Positions 1-11,349 are shown, numbered from the stretch's first letter. The stretch is 64,000 nucleotides of DNA from Henricia sp. BOLD:AAB3569 (GCA_037783545.1 JBBELK010000485.1:992001-1056000); one strand, 5' to 3'. Notes: generated by a model not told the origin, from the sequence alone. Translations and numbers: made by a program.

Positions 1-480
1 CCTTCATGTTGCCATACGACCAAGTTGAAAAGTTCGGCCACTGGACTGACCAATGACCTATAGAACTCTTAAGACGCATTTTGTATAAATGGGACTCGGA
101 TCAACGAAGATCCTGTCCAAATTTGGCTGAAAACGACAAAGGATTTTGGCAAATATTGGCACATATAGCATTTCGGTCATTCCAAAGAAAATGACCCGTA
201 CTGACCATTAGGTAGCCGATGGCCAAATTATGTGAACAACCCATACGTACATGTAGCTTGGTCCAAAGATGTTACTGACCACATTTGACATTAATTGGGT
301 CAAGACTGTGGAAGAAGTAGCATTTTATATTTTTGAAGAAAATGACCTCACGTGGTGGTCACCCAAGTTAGGACTCCGCTCAAGTAAGACTTTGTCCAAA
401 TCTGGTTGAAATCGGCCACGGCGTTTGGCAGTTATTAGCATATATGTGATGTCACGTGACCGTTTGCCCGAAGAAAGAAA
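1..480. repeat. Diverged internally repetitive noncoding repeat
   Basis: No coding signal. Two diverged modules recur at about 61-230 and 320-445. Both pass through 'tccaaat.tgg.tgaaa.cg' followed by '.ttggca..tatt.gca' and 'gaaaatgacc'. This looks like an old dispersed repeat; its family is not recognised. It ends in a short GAAA microsatellite at 471-491. Confidence 0.4.
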
Positions 481-491
481 GAAAGAAAGAA
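471..491. repeat. (GAAA)n microsatellite
   Basis: About five tandem GAAA units, directly visible. Confidence 0.8.
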
Positions 492-499
492 ATCGGACG

Positions 500-2225
500 A
501 TCACAATATACCAGCGTGTTGCGCACGGCTGATATAAAAAGTGTTGATAGCAATGGTAACAAACACGTGCACCACACGATTTCTTACCGTGTAAAATGGT
601 AACTTTGTTCGAGAAATTGTGGGAGAAATTGCCAACTGAAGGTGTTTTATTTTTAATGTCTGCAGACAATTTTTGTTACCATTCATTCAATACAAAAACC
701 ATGCATACATGTAGATTTGTTCAGGTTTTATGAAGTTTTACTGCATCTATGTGGCTGAAATTGTTACAGTTTATCAACATTATTATTTAGTTATGTGATG
801 ATGTTGTTCTTGCTTGCATGTAATCTGTCTTTAACATCCCACAGAAAAGCTGTAGAGTCTTTTTCTGTAATATCATTTGCAGATGAAACCTTTTTACAAA
901 TTCCAGGAACTACAGCATTACATAGGCTTCTAAAGAATAAACTGCCCTGTAGAAATTTCAGCCACATACATGTAGATGCAGTATTATTTCAGAAAACTTT
1001 AACAATCCCTGCATGGTTTTTGTGTTGAATAAATGGTAAGAAATCGTTTGCAAACGAAACAATATGTTTAGAGTACCTTCAATTGGCGTTATTTCTGCCA
1101 CAGGTACCATTCTATACAGAAAGAAAACATGTGGTGTTTGTTATACCAGTGCTATCAGGGGAAAGCGTAAGAAAACAAATATTGATATCAGGTACTGGGG
1201 GCAGGGGCGAGTTGTGTCTTTTAGACTGTTTTCAAGTCTGATATTGCGTATCACCAATTATGTATAAGGTATAGGCCTACTTCTTGTGAAGTATGCACAA
1301 TCTCAGATTTGAAATAAGTTAAAAATTGTACAATCTGCCCCCCGTACCTGATATCAAATTTTGTTCTTACGCTGCCCCCCGGTGCTATAAAATCATGAAG
1401 TAAAATTTCGGGTCACTGCAAATGATGTAATGGGGCTTTAAAAAGCTTTTTACCTGTAATAAAGTGAACCATTAATTTCCAGAAAAAAAACAACAAACAC
1501 AAAATGTCAGCAAATTGTCCCGGCTCATAGCGCAATGATTTTTTTCCAACACATTTTTGGCTTAAAAGGTAAGATCATTGAGTCAAGAAACAGCCTTTGG
1601 ATCAATCGGCTGTCCGCAAATCTCTAAATAATTAGTTTTCAGGGAAAAAATTAAAAAGAGAAAAGGCAGTTTCGCTATTGCACTTTCTCTTTGAACAAAG
1701 AAGAGCAGATATATGCCAAGTTGTCTGAAACATATTGCTTATAATAAGGTAAACGTAATAACGCAACTCGGTTGGAAAGTAACTAAGTAAATTGTGTACT
1801 TACAGACACAGGCGATTTGCTAACGTTGAGTGAATGCACACAATTCTCTGTGACCGATGTCAACATTTTAAGCCTTTTTTATACAAAAATTGTAAAGTCA
1901 ATTTCACTTGAAACACCTAGCAATACTATTAATATAAAATTATTGTGTAATATTAATCCGCCAATGAATCTGAGGTGTCTCAACTGATCTAATCTAACAA
2001 GATAGATGTCGTGAAGTAATAATTATAGCGGTATAATTACCAATATCATTGGACAAAATAATATATTCTCCTGTAAACCAAGGCATGTCCCATCGCTTTT
2101 TGACAAACTGTCGTCATTTAACAGATGTTCATAGCGTATCCCTAATCCGACATCGGCACTCACTGTTAGTAGCAGTTTTTGACAGGTGTCAAAGAGGTCC
2201 GCTATTAATTGAGAGGTCTTTTTAT
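500..2225. other. Noncoding stretch, no gene recognised
   Basis: Short open frames only. Around 1064-1250 (+) and, inverted, around 530-670 (-) there are similar short peptides with a 'KK.CG.CY' pattern. They faintly recall the C-terminal cysteine-rich domain of piggyBac transposases, but they are too short and degenerate to call. Confidence 0.3.
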
Positions 2226-2229
2226 AATT

Positions 2230-2672
2230 TCATATATAAACGCAAATTATACTCAAGACGATACAGGAGGCTGATAAAGTGACAAATTCTATCGGCCAGT
2301 AACCTTTTGTGACAAGGCTAACTACACCAGCATCCGTAAGATCCGGGTGCGCCACTGCCTCTCTGAGCTTCATGCTTTTCCAGTCATTAGTGCTGTTTGA
2401 GAGAAGCACGGCTCCATGGGTTATATCATCCGCACGCACTCTAGGTTTAGTCGGGTTTACAATCTAACAAGATGGGTTTTCCGAGACCGAGAGCCCTTAT
2501 AACCATACAGGATTCTCCACAAAACACGATTTGTTTTGCTGCAGAAATCACTTTCTTCAAACAGGTCCGCTTGTATTTCTTTCAAAAAACGTGTTTTACA
2601 TGTTGCAATTATAAAATACAGAGACAGAATTATAAATAGAACAAATAAGTGAAAAATAAAGTAATTTTGCAT
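2230..2672 (-). CDS. Hypothetical two-exon gene start with a signal anchor (weak)
   Basis: I do not recognise this product. On the minus strand, an ATG frame from 2672 opens with a strongly hydrophobic stretch (about residues 4-23), as in a type II membrane protein, followed by charged stem-like sequence. A GT donor can be placed after '..NRVLWRIL' and an AG acceptor just before a second open frame beginning 'VRADDITHGAV', near 2439. That junction keeps the reading frame, with an intron of roughly 95 bases. The second frame runs to about 2230. No catalytic motif is visible, so this could equally be chance open frames in A/T-rich DNA. Confidence 0.2.
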
Positions 2673-2689
2673 TTAATTTAAATTTGTAC

Positions 2690-3560
2690 CTAACTCAAAG
2701 TGCGCCCTCCTATTGCGTCTGTCATACTTTAAAAAAACATAATTGTGAATCGCTCAAATTATTTGGCTTATTTGGCTTTGTCTTAATTGGATTACACACG
2801 AGTTTGTGATCAGGGCATATACCGTTGCCTGGTGTGTTATTTCAATGCGGCCATATGTCGAACTAAATTTGATCTTTTTTTTCCTTTAAATTTGATACGA
2901 CAGAAACAATTAAATCAAGTTTACCACTTTTATTAGACTCAACCGAAGCCTTATGGCGCAATAGAAGCTCGAAAGGTTCTGGCGTGTTTTTGCCATTCAC
3001 AACGGCAAAAGATCAGCACTATTTCAAACGTCGCGTTTCGTGTCGCGTTTATGTAAAAGCAATGTAATTCTGCATTGTAAAAAAAAACATCGTGGTTTTG
3101 TTTACGGTATTTCCCTGGCAGTTTGGACGCCAGTGCAATACCGTAAAAAAATCTAGAAACTGTCAATTAAGAAGTCCACCGTAAAATCACAGTCTGCAAG
3201 GTGTTGTAAAAAAAACGGCAGCGTGCTGTGATTTATTTTGGAAGCACTGTAAAATTATAATAGCGCCTTTGTTAATTATCACGAGTTTCCCTTGTCAGAA
3301 TACAGTATAGGCCTAATCCGATACAGGTAGTTTAGTCAGAAGTACAGTACAACATAGCGTTTGGTCTGGTCTGTGTGCAAACTAGTAAAGGCAAAATAGT
3401 AAAGGCGCCTAACAGGCAGCCTCGCGGAAAGATTGTGCTCCGTGTTTTATTGATTTTTTTCGTCAATGTGTAGTGGTTTTTCTTAAAACAATAAACTGGT
3501 GTTTTTATCATCCTGTGGGGACTATCGTCGCACCTGTGGTTTGTTTTTAACTCCGTGTTT
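2690..3560. other. Noncoding stretch
   Basis: No gene seen. The sequence is A/T-rich. Motifs such as 'gcactgtaaaatta' near 3243 resemble the 'tttacagt' repeats also present near 35080 and 52680. Confidence 0.4.
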
Positions 3561-3565
3561 TTATT

Positions 3566-4262
3566 AGTCTTGGCCCAAGACTACTCTAGTCGATATTGGT
3601 TTGTGTACGCGTTGGCCATTCCCAGTAGTAGGCCCTCTTGCAGCACTAACTGGCCAGCCCTTTGCTCACTAGAGTAGTCTTGGGAATTTCTCCCGGAAGT
3701 TCAGCATTGGGGGCAGTACCGTTTTATGTAAATAGCTGCAGAGGGTTTTATGATGGCACACAAGGGACATGGCATACCACAGATATCTTTGCAAATATTT
3801 GCAATGTCGCAATTATCTTCATAAACAAATGTATTTTGCGATGTCATACGCCTTTGCAAACATGTTTGTAAATATATTCGCAAACATTTGCCAAGAAACT
3901 TATGCCACCGAAAATATTAGCAACGATAAAACGGTCATGTTCGATGATTCTTGTAAGCCGCCTTATATTTTTCAAACCATTCGAAGCGCGTGCACGCGGT
4001 GTATTTGGGTCACGCTCTGCGGTCGACGCGCTGTATTTGGGTCGCTCGCTGCATTCCCACGCTCTGCTGTATTTGGGTCACTCGCTGATTGGTTCCCTAG
4101 GAAAGCCTAGGCAAAAACAAAGAAAAAGTTAAAACTTCCGGGAGAAATTCCCAAGACTACTCTAGTGAGCAAAGACTGGTCCGTTAGTGCTGCAAGAGGG
4201 CGCACTATATGGCCAACGCGTACACAAACCAATATCGACTAGAGTAGTCTTGGGCCAAGACT
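3566..4262. mobile_element. MITE with ~135-bp terminal inverted repeats (family A, copy 1)
   Basis: The ends are inverted copies of each other. The left end starts agtcttggcccaagact and runs through the 'cgatattggtttgtgta' and 'actagagtagtcttggga' blocks to about 3700. The right end (about 4128-4262) is its reverse complement. The terminal 17 bases are themselves palindromic. TA dinucleotides flank or overlap both ends. The interior holds a 'gtatttgggtc(a/g)c' direct repeat and a TTTGCAAATATTTGC-rich part. An open frame inside it (3769-4110) is preserved roughly in the second copy at 62.6-63.2 kb, but it resembles no known protein and is probably a by-product of repeats. Confidence 0.8.
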
Positions 4263-4346
4263 ATGTTTTTATCTGAGAAACTTCAACATTTGATTATGTG
4301 AATTGTAACTCTACAGTATATACATTTTGTATATATACATATATGT

Positions 4347-6242
4347 ATGGCTGCCATTGCTGCAATCGAACCATCTACATCTGCACTGCAGTGTACTGCA
4401 GTGTATTGTTGCTGTGCGTTGAAGTTTGTGGCTCTCTTTCTTATACACGTATCCAACGAGAGTTTTATACAAAAGCAGCTCACTGTACCTACAATGATAT
4501 ACAATAGATGTCAGCTACTGGAATTGTACTCCGGGGCTACTGTGCGACTCCCTGACAGTGCGTGGAATGTTGTCAGAGAACTGGAAATCAACAGAGACTA
4601 TTCCGCCACATATAGGGGAAAACGTGCAGGCTCCAGGAAACGACGTCAAATTGAAGTGGTTCTTGGGCCATTTACTGATCGTTTTGTGACGTGCAAACGT
4701 TATAGTTTGTTAAATAGTAGGTGCAGTAACAATTTGATTCATGTCAATAAAACTCAGTCACCAAATCATAATGGACTTAAATTTGGTTTGATGAATGCTC
4801 AGTCTTGCCGTCAGAAGTTTATATTGTGGATAATGATTTGGACATTTTGGTTATTACCGAGACTTGGTTGTTTTCTTATGACAGTCATGTCATGGGGAAA
4901 CTCCAACCGGCTGGATATGACTTACTACACCTAGCAAGAGACCACCGTCAAGGAGGTGGTATTGCGGTCATCCATAAGAAAAGTGTAGTTATGGAGCTAA
5001 AACAAAAGGACATCTTAAGATCGATGGAGTTTATGGATGTGGTGTGTACTTCCAGTAATACCTCAATGAGATTGTTAGCAGTATACCGTCCACCATCATC
5101 AGCACAAAATAGAACCCCTTTGTCCGTGTTTTTCGATGAGTTCGCCAACATACTGGATGACTGTATTATTGCGCCGGAGGAGCTATTTATAGTCGGTGAT
5201 TTCAACTTTCACGTAAATATACCAACCAACAGTGAGGCATCTCGCTTTCTTGAGTTTCTGGACTCCTTTAATTTAGTGCAACACGTGAGTGAGCCAACAC
5301 ATGTGAGTAATCATACCTTGGACTTGATTATTTCGAGATCTTTTGATTTCGTACGCAATGTCCGTGTAGAGTATCAGATATCTGATCACGTTTGCGTTAC
5401 GTGTGAACTTGCTTTGAATAAACCCGGACGTTTGAAAAGGGAAATTGTTTCTAGAAAGTACAACAGTATCAATGTTGACAGTTTAAAAGCTGATGTTGCT
5501 GACGCCATGGTTGGTGTTTCGAGTTGCTCGGATCTCGACAGTGTTGTTCAGAACTACAACCAAGTTCTTCGGGAACTTATGAATAAACATGCGCCAGTTA
5601 AACGCCGTGTCGTCACTCTTCGTCATCGCCCGTGTGGTCTTTCGAATGATCACGTTCACGAGAAAAGGAAACGGAGGCAGCTTGAACGAAGGTGGAGATG
5701 TACAAAGTCACCCGATGACCGTAAGCGCTTTTGTGATCAGAAACTTAAAGTTACTAAATTGCTGGACGATTCTGCGACTGATTTTTACTCTAGTTTGGTA
5801 CTTGAAAATGCAGGAAATCCAAAGGATCTCTTTCGCATTATGAACAAGATTTTGAATAGGAAACCCGAGTCGGCTTTTCCTCATTGTGATAGCGACCAAG
5901 AACTTGCCAACGATTTTGGAAGATTTTTTGTAGAGAAAGTACACGCCATATCTACACATCTGGACAATATTGCCGAAACTCTTCAGTCACCGGAATGTTC
6001 TGCTGAGAGGAGGATGTTCAGCTCCAAGTTTACTCGTTTTGCACCACTAACTTCTGCGGATGTCCGGTTGCTGATGAAAAAAGCTCCAAACAAGTCATGT
6101 GAGCTTGATCCACTGCCGACCTGGTTACTCAAGCTCTGCGAGGATCAAGTTGTTGATAGGATCACTGACATCATAAATAGATCACTCGTTTCATCGTGTG
6201 TACCTCAAGAGTATAAATTGGCTGTTGTTAAACCACTCTTAA
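4347..6242 (+). pseudogene. LINE ORF2, 5' half: apurinic-type endonuclease and start of RT
   Basis: Two overlapping frames join by a frameshift near 4803, at the point where 'FGLMNAQS' (first frame) should continue into 'DLDILVITETWL' (second frame). Endonuclease landmarks follow in order: N (LMNAQS), E (TETWL), 'AVYRPP', 'GDFNFH', 'TLDLIIS' and the terminal 'SDH'. A linker and the first RT motif (about 6065-6242, 'KAPNKSCELDPLPTWLLK') follow. The frame stops making sense exactly at TTAA 6239-6242, where the piggyBac element begins; the next 18 codons to the TGA are transposon sequence. The host strand cleavage activity would be the usual first step of target-primed reverse transcription. Confidence 0.85.
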
Positions 6243-7440
6243 CCCTTTCAGTACCATCCATCCACCCACAGTTTTGCCTTTCACAACCACAGTGTTGAAT
6301 TTGGCATTGGCTGCTCTGTACCAAAGACCTTTTTGGAAATATACCTGTATGGCGCCCTCACAGGGCAGTGCCTGGAAAGGGTGTTTATCTGCAGGCAAAT
6401 GAATTGAGATAAATTTGTGCAAGCAGTCTGCGGCTTTCAAACTATACCTGTCACTATGAGCAACTAACAATATAAATTGGGCGCGCGCACACACCATTGT
6501 TGTTAACAATGGTGTGTGTGCGCGCCCAATTTCCATTGTTAGTTGTTCATAGTGTGCATATGTTCATAGAATGACAAAGTAACAGATGAGGTGTTTTTTA
6601 TTTATTTATTTATTTGTTTGTTGGTTGACATTACTTTATTATATTCCCCCACCCTTTGAATATAACAAGGTCTGGTTTGAAGTCATTTCATTTCCGATTA
6701 GAACTGACAGAAGGGTGAAAAACTTGACAACATTCTTCAGAAACCGCAGTAATTAAGATTTCTCTTTGGCCTACATGACAAAAGACTTATTCGAAAAGTG
6801 TATAAATGTACCAGAATTATTGATGTTTGTTTTCATATTGCAGGAAAGTGGTACTCTAAACGCAACACAACACCCCCCCCCCCCGCTCAATGTTGGAATG
6901 GATGCTGGGCACGCTGCCGGGGTCCATGCCCAACATTGAACGGGGGGGGGGGGGGGGGGGGCGGGGGCGGGGGGTGGTAGAGACTGACATCTTAAAAAGA
7001 ACCCAGTCACATTACATAGCGACAACATTTTAGTCTGGTCATCTGGATACCAAATGTGCATGTGAAAGGAAGTATGCCGGTACATCAGATGCTGTTCATG
7101 CGAAACTGAAGCACGCAAAACATACTAATTCACTTATTCACCTTTAGTAGGCGTCCATCCAATACATATTTTGTGTCAGTCGCTTGTTGTGCGTTGCGGG
7201 CAGCCTGTGACGATTAATATTTGACAAACGCATAACAGCCAGATCCGCCATTGGTCCGGGCAATGGCGCTACCCTGCTGTATTGATGAGTTGGAACCCTC
7301 TGAAGTTAAAGACTTCAGAGAGGGAGGGGGGAGGGGGCGGTAGAGAGAGAGAGAGAGACTGACATCTTAAAAAGAAATGTAGTTTAGAGCGGTTTCTGAA
7401 GAACTTCTCAAATAATCCTTAACAGATACGGTCTGGTCAG

Positions 7441-8991
7441 CTAGGTAGTGTGGTATTTCTCAAAGCAGTCAACTACACACATAAATGTATTGCATTGCTT
7501 GCACATAAAACGTGTTTGCCGTCTCCTAACTCTGGTACTACACACAGCACAGTCGCGTTTGTTACCATTTTGGTTGCGGCAAGGATAGTGCTGACCTTGA
7601 GCTGTTCGTACTTGATTGTTCACTGGGCTGGCAGGAAGAGATTGGTGTTGCTTCCAAGTGGACAGCAAAACCTCTATGATTCTCATTTGGAACTGGAGAG
7701 TGGACGGTTGAGGATTTGAAGGCACGCTACTGTACGCTACTCTGGCATTTAGCAGACATATGTCGAGAATGGTGACAAAAACTTTTTTCCACCATTTAAC
7801 GGAGCGATGCGAATGAGTGTAATATGAGCACAGTTGACCAGCAAGATCGGTTCCGCCCATTCCTTTGTTGTACTCGGTGATGATGGCAGGTTTGTTGATA
7901 TCGCGATATCCTGTTTCACTCTCTTTGCAGCGGACCTGTGTTTCTGTGATTCTGCAGTCACCGTAGTTTGTGAGAAGTGTGACACGTTTCTTGTCATGCC
8001 ACGCGACACACATTTGACCAGCTTTCTCATAAAATTTTGGGTCGTCGCCTCTCTTCATCGGAAACTTCTTTGGGTCAGCATCGAGTGGTAGTCCTTGTGA
8101 ATTGTGGCGGACAGTCCCACAGCATCCAAAGCCCAGCTGGGTCAACCTGGCGAACAGAGCTGGACTAGAATACCAATTGTCCATGAATAATGTATGCCCC
8201 CTGTGTATTACATTATCCACCAGTTTCAAGACGGCTTGGCCTGGTAGCGAAATGTGGGTTGGATGGCTGGTTGCACTATTTACTCCAGTAGGTTGACTGG
8301 TATCAGCCTGGCTTTGACTGCGTCCTGTGTAGATGTTCCAGGCACACATGTATCCCGTCTCGGATTCAGTCAATGCGTAACATTTAACTCCCCATTTGAT
8401 CGGTTTCCGTGGCATGTACTGCTTGAAGGTCAGTCGTCCTTTGAACCGTATCATGCTTTCGTCAGGGGATAGGTTCTGTCTAGGACTGTAGACACGCAGA
8501 AAACTTGGTAGGACTATGTCTAGTAGTGGCTGTAGTTTGGACAGTCTCTGGTCATGAACGCCATTTCCTGCTTGTGGTCTGAGGTTGTCAGCAAGATGCA
8601 GGTACCGGAGGATTGTTTTGAATCTGTTGCGTGACATAGTTGCCGCGTATAGGGGACACCTCAGAATTTCCGATGTAGACCAGTACAGACTGTATTGCGG
8701 TCGTCTGCTTATGCCCATGCAGAGGAGAAGTGCCACAAATGCCTTCATTTCGGGGACACCGACAGGACTCCATGCTTGGGAACTACCAGGATTTGCGTCC
8801 AAGGTTTGCCGAGCGTATCTGTTCGTCTCCGTCACTAGCAACTCCCAGACTGCCTGGCAGAAATACAGCTGGAAAACCTCCACTGGTTTTAAGTTGCTTA
8901 CATCCACGGTGGGTACCTTCTTCCCCTTAAAGGCAATCGGGAGTTTACGCCTGTATGTGGACAAGAAAGTGTTGATTAGGGTTAGCAACAT
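7441..8991 (-). CDS. piggyBac transposase (main exon, 516 codons open)
   Basis: DDE-type transposase that cuts and pastes its element at TTAA sites. The open frame contains the DDE_Tnp_1_7 core with the three expected acidic positions: D in 'SPDESMIRFKGRL', D in 'FMDNWYSSP' and D in 'GMGGTDLAGQ'. It ends in a C-terminal cysteine-rich domain, CxxC at 'CAVC', then 'CKQC' and 'CFEKYH', which binds the terminal repeats in this family. The length is close to the usual catalytic region, but the acidic N-terminal segment is missing. A likely upstream exon lies at 9501-9727. The frame is also open for ten codons upstream of the ATG, to an AG acceptor near 9022. No stop or frameshift interrupts it, so it may be recently active or domesticated; the decayed right target duplication argues against very recent insertion. 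Confidence 0.85.
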   Translation of the reverse strand: MLLTLINTFLSTYRRKLPIAFKGKKVPTVDVSNLKPVEVFQLYFCQAVWELLVTETNRYARQTLDANPGSSQAWSPVGVPEMKAFVALLLCMGISRRPQYSLYWSTSEILRCPLYAATMSRNRFKTILRYLHLADNLRPQAGNGVHDQRLSKLQPLLDIVLPSFLRVYSPRQNLSPDESMIRFKGRLTFKQYMPRKPIKWGVKCYALTESETGYMCAWNIYTGRSQSQADTSQPTGVNSATSHPTHISLPGQAVLKLVDNVIHRGHTLFMDNWYSSPALFARLTQLGFGCCGTVRHNSQGLPLDADPKKFPMKRGDDPKFYEKAGQMCVAWHDKKRVTLLTNYGDCRITETQVRCKESETGYRDINKPAIITEYNKGMGGTDLAGQLCSYYTHSHRSVKWWKKVFVTILDICLLNARVAYSSVPSNPQPSTLQFQMRIIEVLLSTWKQHQSLPASPVNNQVRTAQGQHYPCRNQNGNKRDCAVCSTRVRRRQTRFMCKQCNTFMCVVDCFEKYHTT

Positions 8992-9110
8992 AATATGAAT
9001 GCCAAGGGTATACTCCGACTCCTGTCAGTGCAAACATTGGGAAAGTGCATTTGACAATAGTCTGGTACGTGCCATCCTATTCGACGGTTGGAAATAACAA
9101 GCGTACGTTC

Positions 9111-9283
9111 ATAGACCATATTGCAAATCGTATTTCACCAACAGAGGGCGCTCCTCTGCAAAGCACTATGGAATTTATCAGGGGTCAAACTATCGATGGT
9201 TTCAGATCACCCCTCATAAATCCCAGTGCTTTGCAGAAGGGCGCACTTTGTTGGTGAAACACGCGGTTGGCGATATGGTCTAT
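9111..9283. mobile_element. Foldback MITE with ~75-bp imperfect arms
   Basis: The left arm starts 'atagaccatat' and runs through 'caccaacagagggcgc'. The right arm is its inverted imperfect copy ending 'atatggtctat'. It lies between the two probable exons of transposase 1, so it is nested in the piggyBac element. Confidence 0.75.
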
Positions 9284-9500
9284 AGTATCGAATAAACACG
9301 AATGAAATGTCGAAAACCTTGGCCATAATTCTCCGCCTCAGAGATAATCGTAAGGTTTTAAAGATCCTGGCAATTTTATTCTTATTTTGTGTGAGGCAGA
9401 CATGTCTATAGCATAATATTATAAGCCTATAGACATCCCCTTCAATCGGAGTTTTTTGTAATATACTAGCCTACTAGTAGTACTAGCTATATGCCCATAC

Positions 9501-9727
9501 CTCGAACTACATGTAGCAGAACTGATTTCCTGCCATCCGCGACGAAAGTTCGGCTTCTCACCAGGACGTGGGGGTGTTGATGTTGTGGAGACGTCTTCAT
9601 CTTCGCTAGCACTGGCCGGCTCGTCGGAGTCACTAGAGAAACTTTCTAGGGAAGAAAGGTCGGACCCGCTGTCGGCAAGGATTTCATCCAAAATGTTTGT
9701 AGCTTGGTCGCTTTCCATCATGTCCAT
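9501..9727 (-). CDS. Probable N-terminal acidic exon of piggyBac transposase 1
   Basis: The minus-strand frame begins 'MDMMESDQATNILDEIL' and is rich in S, D and E. This is the usual character of piggyBac transposase N-termini, where a short first segment precedes the DDE core. It lies upstream of the main exon and inside the same element. A GT donor is visible near 9500, but its phase does not match the acceptor I favour near 9022, so the exact junction is unresolved. Confidence 0.5.
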
Positions 9728-9967
9728 GTCGTGTCGCGTCGGCGGGTGGCCTACTGCACTGAAGTGATTTCAAATTTGGCACGCCGTCTTTTATAATGGG
9801 ACATATGAGGGCGCTATAACGCTTTGCGTTCAAAGCATTACAACTTGTGCCATAATGGCACGTTGGTAGCGAGCATGACATTTTTTTGTGAACCTCAGTG
9901 GCACAATGATACGGAACCGTCCCAAACATTTTGAGCCCGTTTGGCACATTGGTAATGAAAGGGTTAT

Positions 9968-11349
9968 AAAAACACGGACTTCCGTTGGTCAAAGAAAACT
10001 ACCGTCCAATTTCAAACTTGTCGTATGTTTCCAAGTTGACTGAGCGAGCAGCATTAGCTCAACTAGTGGATCATATGCAAACAAATGATTTGTTCGAGCC
10101 GCTTCAGTCGGCATATCGCAACGGACATAGTACAGAAAGTGCCCTTTTAGTGGTGCAGAACGACATACTTATGGCTATGGACAGACAAGAGGTGGTTATT
10201 CTTGTACTTTTGGATATATCTGCTGCATTTGACACAGTGAATCATGAAGTATTGCTGCAGCGGATGTCGGATAGGCTTGGAGTCACAGGCGATGCACTTG
10301 CGTGGTTTCGTTCTTACCTTTCTGACAGGCTGCAGCAAGTACGGGTTCATGATTCACTGTCAACACCTCATCTCCTTTCGTGCGGCGTACCTCAGGGGTC
10401 CGTATTGGGGCCTGTTCTTTTCACCATTTATACCCTACCTTTGGGTGATTTGGTGAGGAGGCATGGCTTAAGTTATCATTTTTATGCGGATGATACGCAG
10501 CTTTTTCTCTCGTTCAAACCTTCAGTGGTTGCAACATTCAATTGCTTGGAAAGAATTGAGCAGTGTGTTACCGAGATTCAGGAGTGGATGGTACAAAACC
10601 GGTTAAAACTTAATGGTAATAAAACCGAATTTTTGTTAATTGGTACCTCAAAACAACGTGCCAAAGTTCAAGAGCCAAGCATCAGAATATCTAATTGCAC
10701 TATCTTGCCTAAGGAAAGTGCTCGAGTCTTTTTTGACTCTTCATTGGGCTATGGTGCACATATCACGACATTGTGTAAAGCTGCATATTACCAGCTGCAC
10801 AATATAAGATTGAGTAGAAAATACTTGACAGATGAAGCAGCGGCTGCTGCTATACATGCATTTGTAACCTCCCGGTTAGATTCCTGCAATGCCTTGTTGT
10901 ATGGCCTTCCACAGTGTGCTCTGTCTCGCCTTCAGCGATTGCAGAACGCAGCTGCGAGGCTGCTTAGAGGTACAAAGCGTACACAGCATATCACGCCTGT
11001 ACTTAGGGCACTGCATTGGTTGCCTGTTACTCGCAGGATTCAATACAAGTTGATGGTAATTACGTAAAAGGCTTGTCATGGCCTTGGTCCTAAATACATG
11101 AGTGACTTGTTAGTGCCTTATATTCCCGCCCGTCCGTTGAGGTCATCATCTGACGCAACCCTTCTCAGAGTTCCTCGGGTGAGGCTCAAATCTGCAGGAG
11201 AAAGAGCATTCTGTTGGGTTGCGCCACAGCTGTGGAATAGTTTGCCTAAGACATTACGAGATTTAAATTCTCTGAAAGCTTTTAAGTCACATTTGAAGAC
11301 GCATCTTTTTAACTTGGAGTTTAGTGATTTTTTATTAGAAATGAGCTAG
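9968..11349 (+). pseudogene. LINE ORF2, 3' half: reverse transcriptase and C-terminal region
   Basis: Continues the L2-like ORF2 after the piggyBac element. RT motifs appear in order: 'YRPISNLSYVSK', 'LQSAYRNGHSTESALL', 'LLDISAAFDTVNH', 'GVPQGSVLGPVLF' and the catalytic 'YADD' (10483-10494). After the thumb comes the usual C-terminal block with 'HWLPVTRRIQYKL', then an in-frame TAA at 11065-11067. The same frame resumes ('APQLWNSLPKTLR') and ends with TAG at 11347-11349. The stop and the upstream frameshift make it non-functional. The frame at 9967-9985 is in register with the 5' half across the TTAA site. Confidence 0.85.

Larger units (their letters stand above)
6239..9967 (-). mobile_element. 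piggyBac transposon 1, inserted at TTAA inside the L2-like LINE
   Basis: The left end is TTAA (6239-6242) followed by CCCTTTCAGTACCA. The right end is TGGTAATGAAAGGG followed by TTAT (9964-9967). The two termini form a 14-bp inverted repeat with one mismatch, and the target duplication has decayed by one base on the right. The transposase lies on the minus strand. The left subterminal region carries a hairpin at 6452-6554, a C-run/G-run foldback at 6873-6961, a GA microsatellite near 7340, and paired inverted 'ttcttcagaaaccgc' copies at about 6733 and 7388. A small MITE sits at 9111-9283. Confidence 0.9.

Noticed and set aside
1064-1267. piggyBac-type cysteine-rich tail
   Set aside because: Only a 'KKTCGVCY' resemblance, with no second CxxC/H set and no DDE core nearby.
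7450-8998. Several plus-strand frames opposite the piggyBac transposase
   Set aside because: Shadows of the minus-strand transposase; no domain in them.
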